NCBI RefSeq assembly: GCF_963675985.1
Contig: NZ_OY780958.1
Location: 2,046,001 to 2,110,000 of the forward strand
Direction: 5' to 3'
Length of the DNA stretch: 64,000 bases
Source of the DNA: an uncultured Roseibium sp.
Lineage (GTDB): Bacteria; Pseudomonadota; Alphaproteobacteria; Rhizobiales; Stappiaceae
A model generated the notes under the pieces. That model was not told the DNA's origin. It searched no databases and saw only the letters and a program-made list of their open reading frames with translations. The translations under genes and the position numbers were made by a program. Positions 46,289 through 55,209 of the stretch are shown here, one piece after another; position 1 is the first letter of the stretch, and each line of letters begins with the position of its first letter.

Positions 46289-47368
46289 TTGTCTGTTTCC
46301 ATCTTCCCGTCCCGCGTTCAAGCGCTGTTTCCGCGCCTGTTGTTTGCGGCCTCCCTGAGCCTGACACCCGCCCTTGCATCTGCGGAAGTGTCCGTAGTCA
46401 CCACGATCAAACCTGTCCACTCGCTGGTTGCCGGCGTCATGGAAGGGGTGGGTACTCCTGAAATCCTGATCAAGGGCGCCGCCTCGCCTCATGATTTTTC
46501 CATGAAACCCTCCCAGGCGGCACTGCTGCAAAATGCGGATGTGGTTTTCTGGATTGGCGACTATCTGGAAACATCGCTCGCAAAGCCGATTTCGACCATG
46601 GCTGAAAAGGCGTTACGGGTCGAACTATTCGACGCTCCGGGTGTCGAACATCTCAAGTTCCGCGAAGGCGATGGTTTTGAAGCCCATGACCACGATCATG
46701 GCGAAGAACATGGCCATGATGAAGAGCATGACCAGGATCACGACGAGAAGCATGCCGATGATCACGACCATGATCACGAAGCCGCGCATGCCGAGGGCCA
46801 CGATCATGACGAGGACGGACAAGAAGAAGGGCATCACCACAGTGCCGACGGGTTGGATCCCCATATCTGGCTCGACCCGGAAAACGCCCGCGCCATGGTC
46901 AAGGACATCGCCAAACACCTGAGCGAGGCTGATCCGGAAAATGCCGCGACCTACAAGGCGAACGCCGAGGCCATGGATCAGAAAATCGCGAACCTGATCC
47001 AAAGCACCAACAAAGAGCTCGCCCCGGTGAAGGGCCGTCCCTACATCGTCTTCCATGACGGCTATCATTATTTCGAAGACCGCTTCGGCATGCCGGCCGC
47101 CGGTGCCATCACCCTGAATCCGGAGGTTCCTGCAGGAGCGGACCGGATCACGGAGATCCACGATATCATCCAGAAGAACCAGGCCGTCTGTGTCTTTGCT
47201 GAGCCCCAGTTCGAGCCGAAATTGATCCGTGTCGTTCTGGAAGGGACCCAGGCCCGTTCCGGCACACTGGATCCGCTCGGCGCCGACCTTGAGGATGGTT
47301 CCGATCTCTACTTCAAACTGATCCACGACATGGCCGACGCCATGACGGATTGCCTCTCCGGTTCCTGA
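46289..47368 (+). CDS. znuA: High-affinity zinc uptake binding protein ZnuA
   Basis: 359 residues from TTG 46289, chosen because TTGGAG lies six bases upstream and the peptide then starts with a signal sequence (LFPRLLFAASLSLTPALASA). An earlier in-frame start at 46217 would run through the Zur-like box. Metal ligands: His in TTIKPVHSLVAGV, DPHIWLDPENA and FHDGYHYFEDRFG, with an acidic residue in the C-terminal GTLDPLGADLEDG. Between the first two lies a His/Asp/Glu-rich loop of roughly 55 residues (about 131-188), the zinc-sponge region typical of ZnuA. It binds periplasmic zinc for an ABC importer. The permease and ATPase genes are not adjacent here. A bidirectional terminator follows. Confidence 0.93.
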   Translation: MSVSIFPSRVQALFPRLLFAASLSLTPALASAEVSVVTTIKPVHSLVAGVMEGVGTPEILIKGAASPHDFSMKPSQAALLQNADVVFWIGDYLETSLAKPISTMAEKALRVELFDAPGVEHLKFREGDGFEAHDHDHGEEHGHDEEHDQDHDEKHADDHDHDHEAAHAEGHDHDEDGQEEGHHHSADGLDPHIWLDPENARAMVKDIAKHLSEADPENAATYKANAEAMDQKIANLIQSTNKELAPVKGRPYIVFHDGYHYFEDRFGMPAAGAITLNPEVPAGADRITEIHDIIQKNQAVCVFAEPQFEPKLIRVVLEGTQARSGTLDPLGADLEDGSDLYFKLIHDMADAMTDCLSGS

Positions 47369-47386
47369 GGATTACGAGAAAAAAAA

Positions 47387-47418
47387 GCCGCGGAGACCAA
47401 GTCTCCGCGGCTTTTTTT
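47387..47418. terminator. Bidirectional terminator between znuA and the transpeptidase gene
   Basis: Perfect 11-bp stem GCCGCGGAGAC / GTCTCCGCGGC with loop CAA, flanked by an A-run on the left and T7 on the right. It can therefore stop both znuA and the convergent L,D-transpeptidase transcript. Confidence 0.92.
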
Positions 47419-47437
47419 GTCTCAATCCGATCTGTCC

Positions 47438-49447
47438 TTAGACCCGGGCGTCTTCCCGTGTCTTCTCGGTGATGTCGAGTGCCTTCAGCAGATACCTGTC
47501 ACGATCGTAGATATCGTCGAAATAGCCGATGGTGCCATCGTCATTCGGCCAGGCCGTAAAATAGGAGATGTAGACCGGAATATCCCCGGTCACGTCTTCC
47601 TGGGCGTTCTGACCCTGGTTGATCCGGCCAGTGACGTAGTCTTTCGACTTGCCGAGAACGGCCGCGGCCATGGCCTTCGGATCCTGAAGACGAATGCAGC
47701 CATGACTGAACGCCCGCACATCCTTCTTGAACAGGCTCTTTGATGGCGTGTCGTGCATGTAGATATGGTGCTTGTTGGGGAACATGATCTTCACCTGCCC
47801 GAGCGCATTGGAAGCTCCCGGATACTGGCGGACATTGATGCTCTGCTGCTTGGAGGCAACCGCATACCAGTCGACGGCGGCCGACGACACCTGCTGGCCG
47901 GAAACGGTCGACACCTCGTAGCCGGCCCGGTCCAGATAGCTCGGGTCCTTGGCAAGCTTGGGCAGCATCTCGTTGACGATGATGGAATAGGGAACGCCCC
48001 AATAGGGGTTGTATTCCACGAGCTTGATCTTGTCGTAGAAGAAGTTCGTCTGATTGGATTTCTTGCCGACAACGACCCGCATGGAAAGCGGCTGTTCGCC
48101 CGGCTGATAATAGGTCGCGGTAAAGGCCGGCTGATTGATGAAGACCCTGCGGGCGCCGAGTTCCACCGGCAGCCAGCGCCTGCGCTCCATGGCCAGCTTC
48201 ACCTTGGCGATCTTGGCGGCATTGGTCTCCCCGACCATGGCCTTGATCGTGTTCTTGCCGACAATCCCGTCAGCCGAAAGCTGGCTTTCCTTCTGGAAAT
48301 CCTTGACCAGGGCGACCAGTTCCGGGCTGTACAACTCCTCTCCGGCGTAAGCGGCCAGAGTGTCCGCGTTCCGTTCCTTGAGCTCGCTGGACCCGTTCTT
48401 CCGGATCGCGGCTACGATGTTCTTCATTTCAGGGCTGGAGCCACCAGCCTTCAGGAAGGTTCCCGGCGCGATCACGATCTGGTCTTCGGATTCATCCTCC
48501 GCGCGCAGACGGGCAAGCTCCTTCTTCAGGGCAGCGTATTGCGGGTTCTGAGGATTGCGGGAGACCAGATAGGCTTCCAGATCGTCCAAGGACTTGATCT
48601 TTTCCAGAACGGCCACGAGATCGACCTCACGACGCGGCAGGTCGTGGTAGCCGGAGATCCGATCGGGATCGACCCGGCCGCGTTCCGCATCAAGCACGTA
48701 GGTCAGCACCGCGCTGGAAAAGGTCAGCTCGAAATTCATCAGCGCCTTTTCGCGCTCCAGATTGGGGGCCGCGTCGTCGGCCGATACCGTTTCAGGTGCA
48801 GTTCTTTCAAAAGACGGCAGATCGACCTTGTAGTCTTCCGGATCCAGGCCTTCCTTGTCCGCATCGGCAAGCGCCATCTTCGCGCTCAAGGCGCGGCTGT
48901 TGACATTGCCGTCCTCAATCCAGAGGAAATCGGGATGTTCACGGTAAAAGGTCTTCAATGCATCGGCCACCTCGGGGAGCATTTCGAAGTCGAGCCTCTT
49001 CAGGGCCGGACGTGCCTTGTCGAACTCGGTGAGAACGGCCGGAGCCGTGTCCGCGGCAACGCCCTCACCTGCCTGATCCTGATTTGCCGCAACTGCAGCC
49101 GTTTGCACCTCGGCAAGAGCTGCAAAGGACACGCGTTTCCAAACATCCGGCTTGTAGGTAAAGAACTTCGGAGCCGAGACTCGCACCTTACGGGCCTTTT
49201 CGCGCAGCAGTTCGTCGCGCGCCTTAAGCTCCTGCATGCGGTGATATTTCGGGTTGAACAAACGGTCGAAGAACCCTTGTGCCTGAGCTGTATCAGCCCC
49301 GACACCGACAAAGGCACTGCCGAGCACCAGCGTCGCCATCCCAGCGATGATGGTTGAGGACAAAGCCCTTCCTTTCACCTCAGGAGAACCGCCCGCTGTA
49401 CCGAAGCTGCCGGGCTTCATCTTTGCAACGTTCGCAAGGATCCGCAT
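47438..49447 (-). CDS. L,D-transpeptidase (YcbB/LdtD-type)
   Basis: 669 residues. The N-terminus has a hydrophobic export segment (STIIAGMATLVLGSAFVGVG, about residues 31-50) ending in AQAQ, so a signal peptide or anchor. A long helical region follows. Next is a peptidoglycan-binding-like segment (LYSPELVALVKDFQKESQL, DGIVGKNTIKAM, about 370-410), then the YkuD catalytic domain with HMHDTPSKSLFKK-type His and SHGCIRLQDPKAMA carrying the nucleophilic Cys. It makes 3-3 cross-links in peptidoglycan or attaches proteins to it. The size and domain order match the large Gram-negative Ldt enzymes. It lies downstream of ssb on the same strand but probably has its own promoter. Confidence 0.92.
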   Translation of the reverse strand: MRILANVAKMKPGSFGTAGGSPEVKGRALSSTIIAGMATLVLGSAFVGVGADTAQAQGFFDRLFNPKYHRMQELKARDELLREKARKVRVSAPKFFTYKPDVWKRVSFAALAEVQTAAVAANQDQAGEGVAADTAPAVLTEFDKARPALKRLDFEMLPEVADALKTFYREHPDFLWIEDGNVNSRALSAKMALADADKEGLDPEDYKVDLPSFERTAPETVSADDAAPNLEREKALMNFELTFSSAVLTYVLDAERGRVDPDRISGYHDLPRREVDLVAVLEKIKSLDDLEAYLVSRNPQNPQYAALKKELARLRAEDESEDQIVIAPGTFLKAGGSSPEMKNIVAAIRKNGSSELKERNADTLAAYAGEELYSPELVALVKDFQKESQLSADGIVGKNTIKAMVGETNAAKIAKVKLAMERRRWLPVELGARRVFINQPAFTATYYQPGEQPLSMRVVVGKKSNQTNFFYDKIKLVEYNPYWGVPYSIIVNEMLPKLAKDPSYLDRAGYEVSTVSGQQVSSAAVDWYAVASKQQSINVRQYPGASNALGQVKIMFPNKHHIYMHDTPSKSLFKKDVRAFSHGCIRLQDPKAMAAAVLGKSKDYVTGRINQGQNAQEDVTGDIPVYISYFTAWPNDDGTIGYFDDIYDRDRYLLKALDITEKTREDARV

Positions 49448-49836
49448 ATTCCAATCGCCTTAAGCTCGTAGGAACGGCAAACGACACCATTCGCCTTGTC
49501 CCGAATAAATTTTCGTTTCTTGCGAACCGCCTGCCTCACGAATCCGCATCCGCTACGCCTGCCGGAACCGTTCCCGCCGGACCGGTCACCCGATGCGCAC
49601 CCCAAGCCGAGCTGGCGTAGCGGCAGCTTGGCAAAGTATTACACCATTCTCCGACACAGCGTTAAGAACCAAAGCCTTTTTGGCGTCAACATTCACGCGG
49701 CTGTGACCGAAAACACGCAGAATAGCACCGCAAGCGTGCAGCGGAACGGGTAACAACCCGAAACACCACCCCCTCGCGGAGCCTTAACAAGCCTGAACGG
49801 CACGGTGCAAATCGCTAAATGACCACCTCGGAATGG
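49448..49836. other. Intergenic region between ssb and the transpeptidase gene
   Basis: 389 bases holding the 3' end of the ssb transcript and, presumably, the transpeptidase promoter. I see only a weak hairpin (CGGGTTGTTACCCG near 49750) without a T-tract, and no ORF or known RNA. Confidence 0.5.
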
Positions 49837-50385
49837 TCAGAACGGAATCTCGTCGTCCATGGGACCTGCGCCACCGCCCCCCTGGGGGCCGCCATAACCG
49901 CCTCCGGATCCACCGCCACCGCCATAGCCGGGACCACCACCGTAGCCGCCACCGGACGATTCGCCACCGCCGAAGCCGCCTCCGGAAGACCCGTAATCGG
50001 GCAAGCTGCCGCCACCCTGGCCACCGCCTTCGCCGCGGCCGTCGAGCATGGTCAGATTGGAATTGAACCCCTGGAGCACAATCTCGGTGGAATAACGATC
50101 CTGCCCGCTCTGGTCCTGCCATTTGCGGGTCTGCAACTGACCTTCGAGGTAAACCTTGGAGCCCTTGCGCAGAAATTGTTCCGCCACCTTGCAAAGACCT
50201 TCGCTGAAGATCACGACCCGGTGCCATTCGGTCTTTTCCCGACGCTCGCCGGTGTTGCGGTCGCGCCAGGACTCGGACGTGGCGATCCGAAGATTTGCGA
50301 TCGGCCGGCCGTCCTGCGTGCGGCGGATTTCGGGATCCGCCCCCAGATTACCGACCAGAATTACCTTGTTGACGCTGCCCGCCAT
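49837..50385 (-). CDS. ssb: Single-stranded DNA-binding protein
   Basis: 182 residues from ATG 50385, preceded by GGGAG; an upstream frame start at 50484 has no support. OB fold: MAGSVNKVILVGNLGADPEI, RTQDGRPIANLRIATSESW, KTEWHRVVIFSEGLCKVAEQ, KVYLEGQLQTRKWQDQSGQD. Residues 115-175 are a Gly-rich linker, and the C-terminal tip is MDDEIPF, the acidic peptide that recruits replication and repair partners. Homotetramer coating ssDNA. Divergent from uvrA across an SOS box, the arrangement usual in alphaproteobacteria. Confidence 0.97.
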   Translation of the reverse strand: MAGSVNKVILVGNLGADPEIRRTQDGRPIANLRIATSESWRDRNTGERREKTEWHRVVIFSEGLCKVAEQFLRKGSKVYLEGQLQTRKWQDQSGQDRYSTEIVLQGFNSNLTMLDGRGEGGGQGGGSLPDYGSSGGGFGGGESSGGGYGGGPGYGGGGGSGGGYGGPQGGGGAGPMDDEIPF

Positions 50386-50553
50386 GACTGAACTCCCGAG
50401 ATTTCGCTTCCGGCGCTGCGGCCGCCGGGTCTTGTCTTCGGCCGAACCTAACGCCAAACACAAGGCCACGCCGGGTCTTTCCACGCAAATGAAGCCTTTT
50501 CCACAAAGGCTTCGTCAAGCCCAAGCTGCCTGACTTTTCCGGTTGCCATTTTT

Positions 50554-50568
50554 GTTCTCTTTATGTTC
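50554..50568. promoter_or_regulatory. LexA (SOS) box shared by ssb and uvrA
   Basis: GTTC-TCTTTAT-GTTC exactly matches the alphaproteobacterial LexA consensus of two direct GTTC repeats seven bases apart. It lies 169 bases upstream of the ssb start and 198 upstream of uvrA, in the 380-base divergent region, so it can control both genes. I see no other motif in the remainder of that region. Confidence 0.85.
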
Positions 50569-50765
50569 TATTTGTCAAGTCGATACTACACATGATGTCA
50601 GGAGAGTTCGGGCAGTCTTGCGTTTTTTTGTCGCCCGTCATTTGCCTTCGCCAATGAACATTCTAAATATGGAGCGTCGCCGGACAGCGCCAAAGCAAGC
50701 CGCCTCCCCAAGGCTCGTTCAGGCTTACCCGGACTCCCAAGGCCGCCCGAGAGGATCAACACCAC

Positions 50766-53720
50766 ATGGCGCATGACGTTCACGCCGACACCAAGGCCCC
50801 GGACCCCACCCGGGTCATTTCCGTGCGCGGCGCGCGGGAACACAATCTGAAGGGGGTCGATCTGGACCTGCCCAGGGACCGGCTGATTGTCATGACAGGC
50901 CTGTCCGGATCTGGCAAATCGTCTCTTGCCTTCGATACGATCTATGCCGAGGGGCAGCGCCGCTATGTGGAGAGCCTGTCGGCCTACGCGCGCCAGTTCC
51001 TGGAAATGATGCAGAAGCCGGATGTCGACCAGATCGACGGCCTGTCTCCTGCCATTTCCATCGAGCAGAAGACCACCTCCCGGAACCCACGATCCACGGT
51101 CGGAACCGTCACTGAGATCTACGACTACATGCGCCTTCTGTATGCGCGCGTCGGTATCCCCTACTCTCCGGCAACCGGCCTGCCGATCGAAAGCCAGACC
51201 GTGTCCCAGATGGTTGACCGGATCCTGGCGTTCGAGGAAGGCACGCGTCTTTACCTGCTGGCCCCGATCGTTCGCGGACGCAAGGGCGAGTACCGCAAGG
51301 AACTTGCCGAACTCATGAAAAAAGGCTTCCAGCGGGTCAAGATCGACGGCGAATTCCACGAGATTGCCGAAGCCCCAGCCCTCGACAAGAAATTCAAGCA
51401 CGACATCGACGTGGTCGTGGACCGGATCGTTGTGCGCGAGGACATTGCCGGCCGTCTGGCGGATTCCCTTGAAACCGCGCTGAGGCTCGCCGACGGCATT
51501 GCGATCGCCGAATTCGCCGACAAGCCGCTGGAAGCGGCCGCGGCCGGCGCTGTGCTGCAGAACCAGAACGAAACGCACGAGCGCGTTGTCTTTTCGGAAA
51601 AATTCGCCTGTCCCGTTTCCGGTTTCACCATTTCGGAAATCGAACCCCGGCTGTTTTCCTTCAACAATCCCTTCGGGGCCTGCTCGGCCTGCGACGGCCT
51701 GGGAACGACACTTGCCTTCGAGGCCGAGCTCGTCGTGCCCGACCATACGCTTTCCCTGCGCGAGGGCGCCGTTCTTCCCTGGGCAAAGACCGGGTCGACC
51801 TCGCCTTATTATGTCCAGACCCTTGAGGCGCTGTGCCGGCACTTCGATGCCTCCATGGCGACACCCTGGAAGGATCTGCCGCAAGAGGTTCGCCAGGCCA
51901 TTCTCTATGGCACCGGCAAGGACAAGGTGGCCTTCATCTATGATGACGGCGCACGCAGCTACAAGACCGAGAAGGTTTTCGAAGGCGTGATCGGCAACAT
52001 CGAACGGCGCTGGCGCGAAACGGAATCCACCTGGGTGCGGGAAGAGCTCTCCCGCTTCCAGTCCGACCATGCCTGCCCGGCTTGCGCCGGGTATCGCCTG
52101 AGACCCGAAGCGCTGGCGGTGAAAATCGGCGGCCTGCACATCGGCCAGGTAACCGAATTTTCCATCCGCGTTGCCAACGACTGGTTCAATGAGCTTCCCG
52201 AAAAGCTGACGCAGAAGCAGAACGACATTGCCGGCCGGATCCTGAAGGAAATCCGCGAGCGCCTGAAATTCCTCAATGACGTGGGGCTCGAATATCTGAC
52301 CCTGTCGCGCAATTCGGGTACGCTTTCGGGCGGAGAAAGCCAACGCATCCGGTTGGCCTCCCAGATCGGCTCCGGTCTGACCGGCGTGCTTTACGTTCTG
52401 GACGAACCGTCCATCGGTCTCCACCAGCGCGACAATGCCCGGCTTCTCGATACGCTGAAGCACCTACGCGATCTCGGCAACACGGTCATCGTCGTCGAAC
52501 ACGACGAGGATGCGGTCCTGACCGCCGATTTCGTGGTCGATGTCGGGCCGGGCGCCGGCGTTCACGGCGGCGAGATCATCGCCCAGGGAACCCCTCAGGA
52601 AATCATGGCCAATCCGGCGTCGCTCACCGGCCAGTATCTGTCCGGCGCACGCATGATCGCCCTTCCCGCGGAACGGCGCAAAATCAAGAAGACCCGGAAG
52701 CTTTCCGTGGTCGGAGCCCGCGGCAACAACCTTAAAGATGTGACCGTCGACGTGCCGCTGGGAACGTTCACCTGCGTCACAGGCGTTTCGGGCGGCGGCA
52801 AGTCCACCTTCCTGATCGACACCCTGTTCAAGTCGGCCGCACGCCGGCTGAACGGCGCGCGCGATAACCCCGCTCCGCATGACCGGATCGACGGGCTGGA
52901 ACACCTGGACAAGGTGATCGATATCGATCAGTCGCCGATCGGACGCACGCCGCGTTCCAATCCGGCGACCTACACGGGTGCATTCACGCCGATCCGCGAA
53001 TGGTTCGCCGGGATGCCCGAAGCCAAGGCGCGCGGCTATGCGCCCGGACGCTTTTCCTTCAACGTGAAGGGCGGACGCTGCGAAGCCTGCCAGGGCGATG
53101 GCGTCATCAAGATCGAGATGCACTTCCTGCCCGATGTCTACGTCACCTGCGATGTCTGCAAGGGCCAGCGCTACAATCGGGAAACCCTGGAAGTCCAGTT
53201 CAAGGGCAAGTCGATCGCCGATGTGCTCGACATGACGGTCGAAGAGGCCGCAGAATTCTTCTCGGCCGTTCCGGCGGTCCGCGACAAGATGGAAACCCTC
53301 GCCCGCGTCGGCCTCGGCTATATCAAGGTCGGCCAGCAGGCGACGACGCTGTCCGGCGGCGAGGCCCAGCGGGTGAAGCTGGCGAAAGAGCTGTCCCGGC
53401 GCTCGACCGGTCGCACGCTCTATATTCTCGATGAGCCGACAACGGGCCTGCACTTCCATGACGTTGCCAAGCTTCTGGAGGTCCTGCACGAGCTGGTCGA
53501 GCAGGGAAACACCGTTCTCGTGATCGAACACAATCTTGAAGTCATCAAGACAGCCGACTGGATCATCGACATGGGACCGGAGGGCGGCGACGGTGGCGGA
53601 ACGGTCGTAGCGACCGGCCGACCGGAGGATGTGGCGGAGATCGAGGCCAGTTATACGGGCCGTTTTTTGCGGGAGCTTTTGCAACGCAGACCACAGCATG
53701 CATCAGATGCTGCCGAATAG
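50766..53720 (+). CDS. uvrA: Excinuclease ABC subunit A
   Basis: 984 residues, somewhat longer than E. coli UvrA (940). Two ABC ATPase modules: Walker A GLSGSGKSSLAFDTIYAEG and GVSGGGKSTFLIDTLF; signatures TLSGGESQRIRLASQIG and TLSGGEAQRVKLAKELS; Walker B-type LDEPSIGLHQ and LDEPTTGLHF. The C-terminal zinc site is intact (RCEACQGDGV, TCDVCKG). The first zinc site is reduced: CPVSGFTISEIEPRLFSFNN has Ser where E. coli has its second Cys, although CSACDGLG follows. That replacement seems common in alphaproteobacterial UvrA. It recognises DNA damage and loads UvrB. SOS-regulated by the box at 50554. Confidence 0.97.
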   Translation: MAHDVHADTKAPDPTRVISVRGAREHNLKGVDLDLPRDRLIVMTGLSGSGKSSLAFDTIYAEGQRRYVESLSAYARQFLEMMQKPDVDQIDGLSPAISIEQKTTSRNPRSTVGTVTEIYDYMRLLYARVGIPYSPATGLPIESQTVSQMVDRILAFEEGTRLYLLAPIVRGRKGEYRKELAELMKKGFQRVKIDGEFHEIAEAPALDKKFKHDIDVVVDRIVVREDIAGRLADSLETALRLADGIAIAEFADKPLEAAAAGAVLQNQNETHERVVFSEKFACPVSGFTISEIEPRLFSFNNPFGACSACDGLGTTLAFEAELVVPDHTLSLREGAVLPWAKTGSTSPYYVQTLEALCRHFDASMATPWKDLPQEVRQAILYGTGKDKVAFIYDDGARSYKTEKVFEGVIGNIERRWRETESTWVREELSRFQSDHACPACAGYRLRPEALAVKIGGLHIGQVTEFSIRVANDWFNELPEKLTQKQNDIAGRILKEIRERLKFLNDVGLEYLTLSRNSGTLSGGESQRIRLASQIGSGLTGVLYVLDEPSIGLHQRDNARLLDTLKHLRDLGNTVIVVEHDEDAVLTADFVVDVGPGAGVHGGEIIAQGTPQEIMANPASLTGQYLSGARMIALPAERRKIKKTRKLSVVGARGNNLKDVTVDVPLGTFTCVTGVSGGGKSTFLIDTLFKSAARRLNGARDNPAPHDRIDGLEHLDKVIDIDQSPIGRTPRSNPATYTGAFTPIREWFAGMPEAKARGYAPGRFSFNVKGGRCEACQGDGVIKIEMHFLPDVYVTCDVCKGQRYNRETLEVQFKGKSIADVLDMTVEEAAEFFSAVPAVRDKMETLARVGLGYIKVGQQATTLSGGEAQRVKLAKELSRRSTGRTLYILDEPTTGLHFHDVAKLLEVLHELVEQGNTVLVIEHNLEVIKTADWIIDMGPEGGDGGGTVVATGRPEDVAEIEASYTGRFLRELLQRRPQHASDAAE

Positions 53721-53769
53721 GTTGCAATGCAACATAACCCCACTTCGCATTGATTTATCTCAATTTTCA

Positions 53770-53795
53770 GACCCGGTATTCCTCAATACCGGGTC
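53770..53795 (+). terminator. Terminator-like hairpin after uvrA
   Basis: Perfect 11-bp stem GACCCGGTATT / AATACCGGGTC with loop CCTC, 50 bases past the uvrA stop and followed by ATTTATTTTG. The T-tract is interrupted, but the stem is strong. Confidence 0.78.
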
Positions 53796-53940
53796 ATTTA
53801 TTTTGCATTGCACTAAACGCATGACTGACATGCATACATGGCACTTCTTTTTTTTTGGCATCGAATTATATTCCTCTCATCGGATCAATGATGCGGCGCA
53901 CACAAAAGATGTTGCGACGCAATCAGCAAGGACTAAAATC

Positions 53941-54093
53941 ATGTTCGACAATGTCGTTCGTAAATATAACAACTGGGTCAACTACCGGCGCACCGTGGAC
54001 GAGCTCTCTCGCCTGTCCAGCCGCGAACTGAGCGACCTCGGCATCAGCCGCAGTGACATTCGCTTCGTCGCACGCCGGACCACCGCCCAGTAA
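53941..54093 (+). CDS. DUF1127 small protein (CcaF1-like)
   Basis: 50 residues from the ATG at 53941. It starts MFDNVVRKYNNWVNYRRTVD and continues ELSRLSSRELSDLGISRSDI, the classic DUF1127 pattern with a basic C-terminus (RFVARRTTAQ). In Rhodobacter sphaeroides a DUF1127 protein (RSP_6037, CcaF1) is an RNA-binding protein encoded directly ahead of the CcsR small RNAs, whose hairpins show CCUCCUCCC. Here too such hairpins start within ten bases of the stop. The gene is therefore probably stress-induced and co-transcribed with the RNA array below. A second DUF1127 gene lies 1 kb downstream. Confidence 0.9.
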   Translation: MFDNVVRKYNNWVNYRRTVDELSRLSSRELSDLGISRSDIRFVARRTTAQ

Positions 54094-54099
54094 AGAGCT

Positions 54100-54287
54100 C
54101 GCGTTCCTACGGCTACCTCCTCCCAAGCTACGGAACGCGCGACCCTGGCAAGGCATCCTCCTCCCAGTCTTGCCAATCATAACGACGCCCGCCAGTACCT
54201 CCTCCCACTGGCGGGCGATCGTTATATTAAGACCTGAAAATCCTTCCTCCCGTAGCCTCGGCGATGTTCATCGACCGGGGATTTTTT
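54100..54287 (+). ncRNA. CcsR/cuckoo-like sRNA array with CCTCCTCCC loops
   Basis: Three consecutive stem-loops each expose CCTCCTCCC in the loop: at 54116-54124 (stem CGCGTTCC/GGAACGCG), 54157-54165 (stem TGGCAAG/CTTGCCA) and 54198-54206 (perfect stem CGCCCGCCAGT/ACTGGCGGGCG, extended outward). A fourth, shorter copy (CCTTCCTCCC, 54242-54251) precedes the terminator. The motif is complementary to the anti-Shine-Dalgarno target AGGAGG. The set matches the CcsR arrangement described downstream of a DUF1127 gene in Rhodobacter. RNA ends and processing sites are inferred. Confidence 0.75.
54256..54287 (+). terminator. Terminator of the DUF1127-sRNA unit
   Basis: Hairpin CCTCGG-CGATG-TT-CATCG-A-CCGGGG followed by ATTTTTT. 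An outer pairing of AAAATCC (54237) with GGGGATTTT is also possible. It closes the hairpin array. Confidence 0.82.
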
Positions 54288-55051
54288 GTGCCCCGGGGCA
54301 CGAATCGAGAAAATTCAGTTGCTGGCAGATCAGGAAATGGCTGCCTTCTGCGTTGCGCCCCCCCGGAAACTTACCGTTTTTTTGGAGCACGCCGCAAAAA
54401 AGTGGCTGCCGGCTTTTCGCAACATGACGCGCGTGAAAACCGGATCGAGCATGTCACATGCATTCGAATGAACGCGCCCCGCTCTTGTGTTTTCCCGATC
54501 CTGGATAATGCCATGTCCCGGTCGTTTCGAGGAAAGCCAGTCCGGCTGCGGAAAGCGGAATTTCATGCGTCCGAACCAGGAGCATCGGGCGATGCCTTTG
54601 AAGCATCTGATATCCGAAAGCGGTTCATTCAGCCGGGCGCGTCGTGAGAGCTGATATGCAGAGCATCATGCAAACGGCGCAACGCAGCGGAGGCGCTGCT
54701 TTCAGACACCTGAAGGGTCACGGGCTCTTTTGCCCGCTGACTGCGTTGGTTCGCGCTTATGGTGGATCTACACCACGGCGCGCACCCCGCCTTGTCGGCA
54801 GACAGAAACGCGCCGGTCAAGTGCTGCACAATTATTGCCCAATGCTCAAAACCTACCCAAGGCATGGAAGGTTACCCGGCTTGCGCATAACCGATTGTGA
54901 GGTCTGCATTTTTGGAAGATCAGGCGTGCATTTTTCCTTCTAGCCGCCGCTCATTCGAGTGCCTATATCCTGTGCACACAAACAAGAAACAGAGCCAGAC
55001 GCAGAATGATAGCGCCAGGTCTAAAAACAGAAAACACAGAAAGGCCTCATC
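54288..55051. other. Long gene-poor interval between the DUF1127 loci
   Basis: 764 bases without a credible protein gene: the longest plus-strand frame (54264-54647) starts inside the terminator and has an implausible composition. Near the right end, CCTATAT at 54962-54968 resembles a heat-shock sigma (RpoH) -10 element about 90 bases upstream of the second DUF1127 gene, but I find no matching -35. I see no tRNA or transposon remnant. Confidence 0.5.
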
Positions 55052-55201
55052 ATGCTTGACCAGGTTGTTCGCCATTACCGGAACTGGAAGCAGTACCGGA
55101 GCACCTACGATGAACTCTCCCGCATGTCGAACCGGGAACTCGCCGACATCGGCATCACCCGGAGCGATATTGCGCGCTGCGCCCGCATGGCGGCGAAGTA
55201 A
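55052..55201 (+). CDS. DUF1127 small protein, second copy
   Basis: 49 residues from ATG 55052: MLDQVVRHYRNWKQYRSTYD, then ELSRMSNRELADIGITRSDI and ARCARMAAK. It matches the first copy (53941) across most of its length (ELSR-S-RELxDxGIxRSDI), so the two are paralogues; the basic C-terminus differs. It is followed by a hairpin showing TCCTCCC, again suggesting coupling to an anti-Shine-Dalgarno RNA element. Probably RNA-binding and stress-regulated by analogy with CcaF1. Confidence 0.9.
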   Translation: MLDQVVRHYRNWKQYRSTYDELSRMSNRELADIGITRSDIARCARMAAK

Positions 55202-55209
55202 GAACGTTC

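Noticed and set aside
50598..52463. 621-aa minus-strand frame opposite uvrA
   Set aside because: Antisense of a gene with intact ATPase motifs, no recognisable domain.
54264..54647. 127-aa frame after the CcsR-like array
   Set aside because: Begins inside the terminator hairpin, lacks a ribosome-binding site, and its composition looks random.
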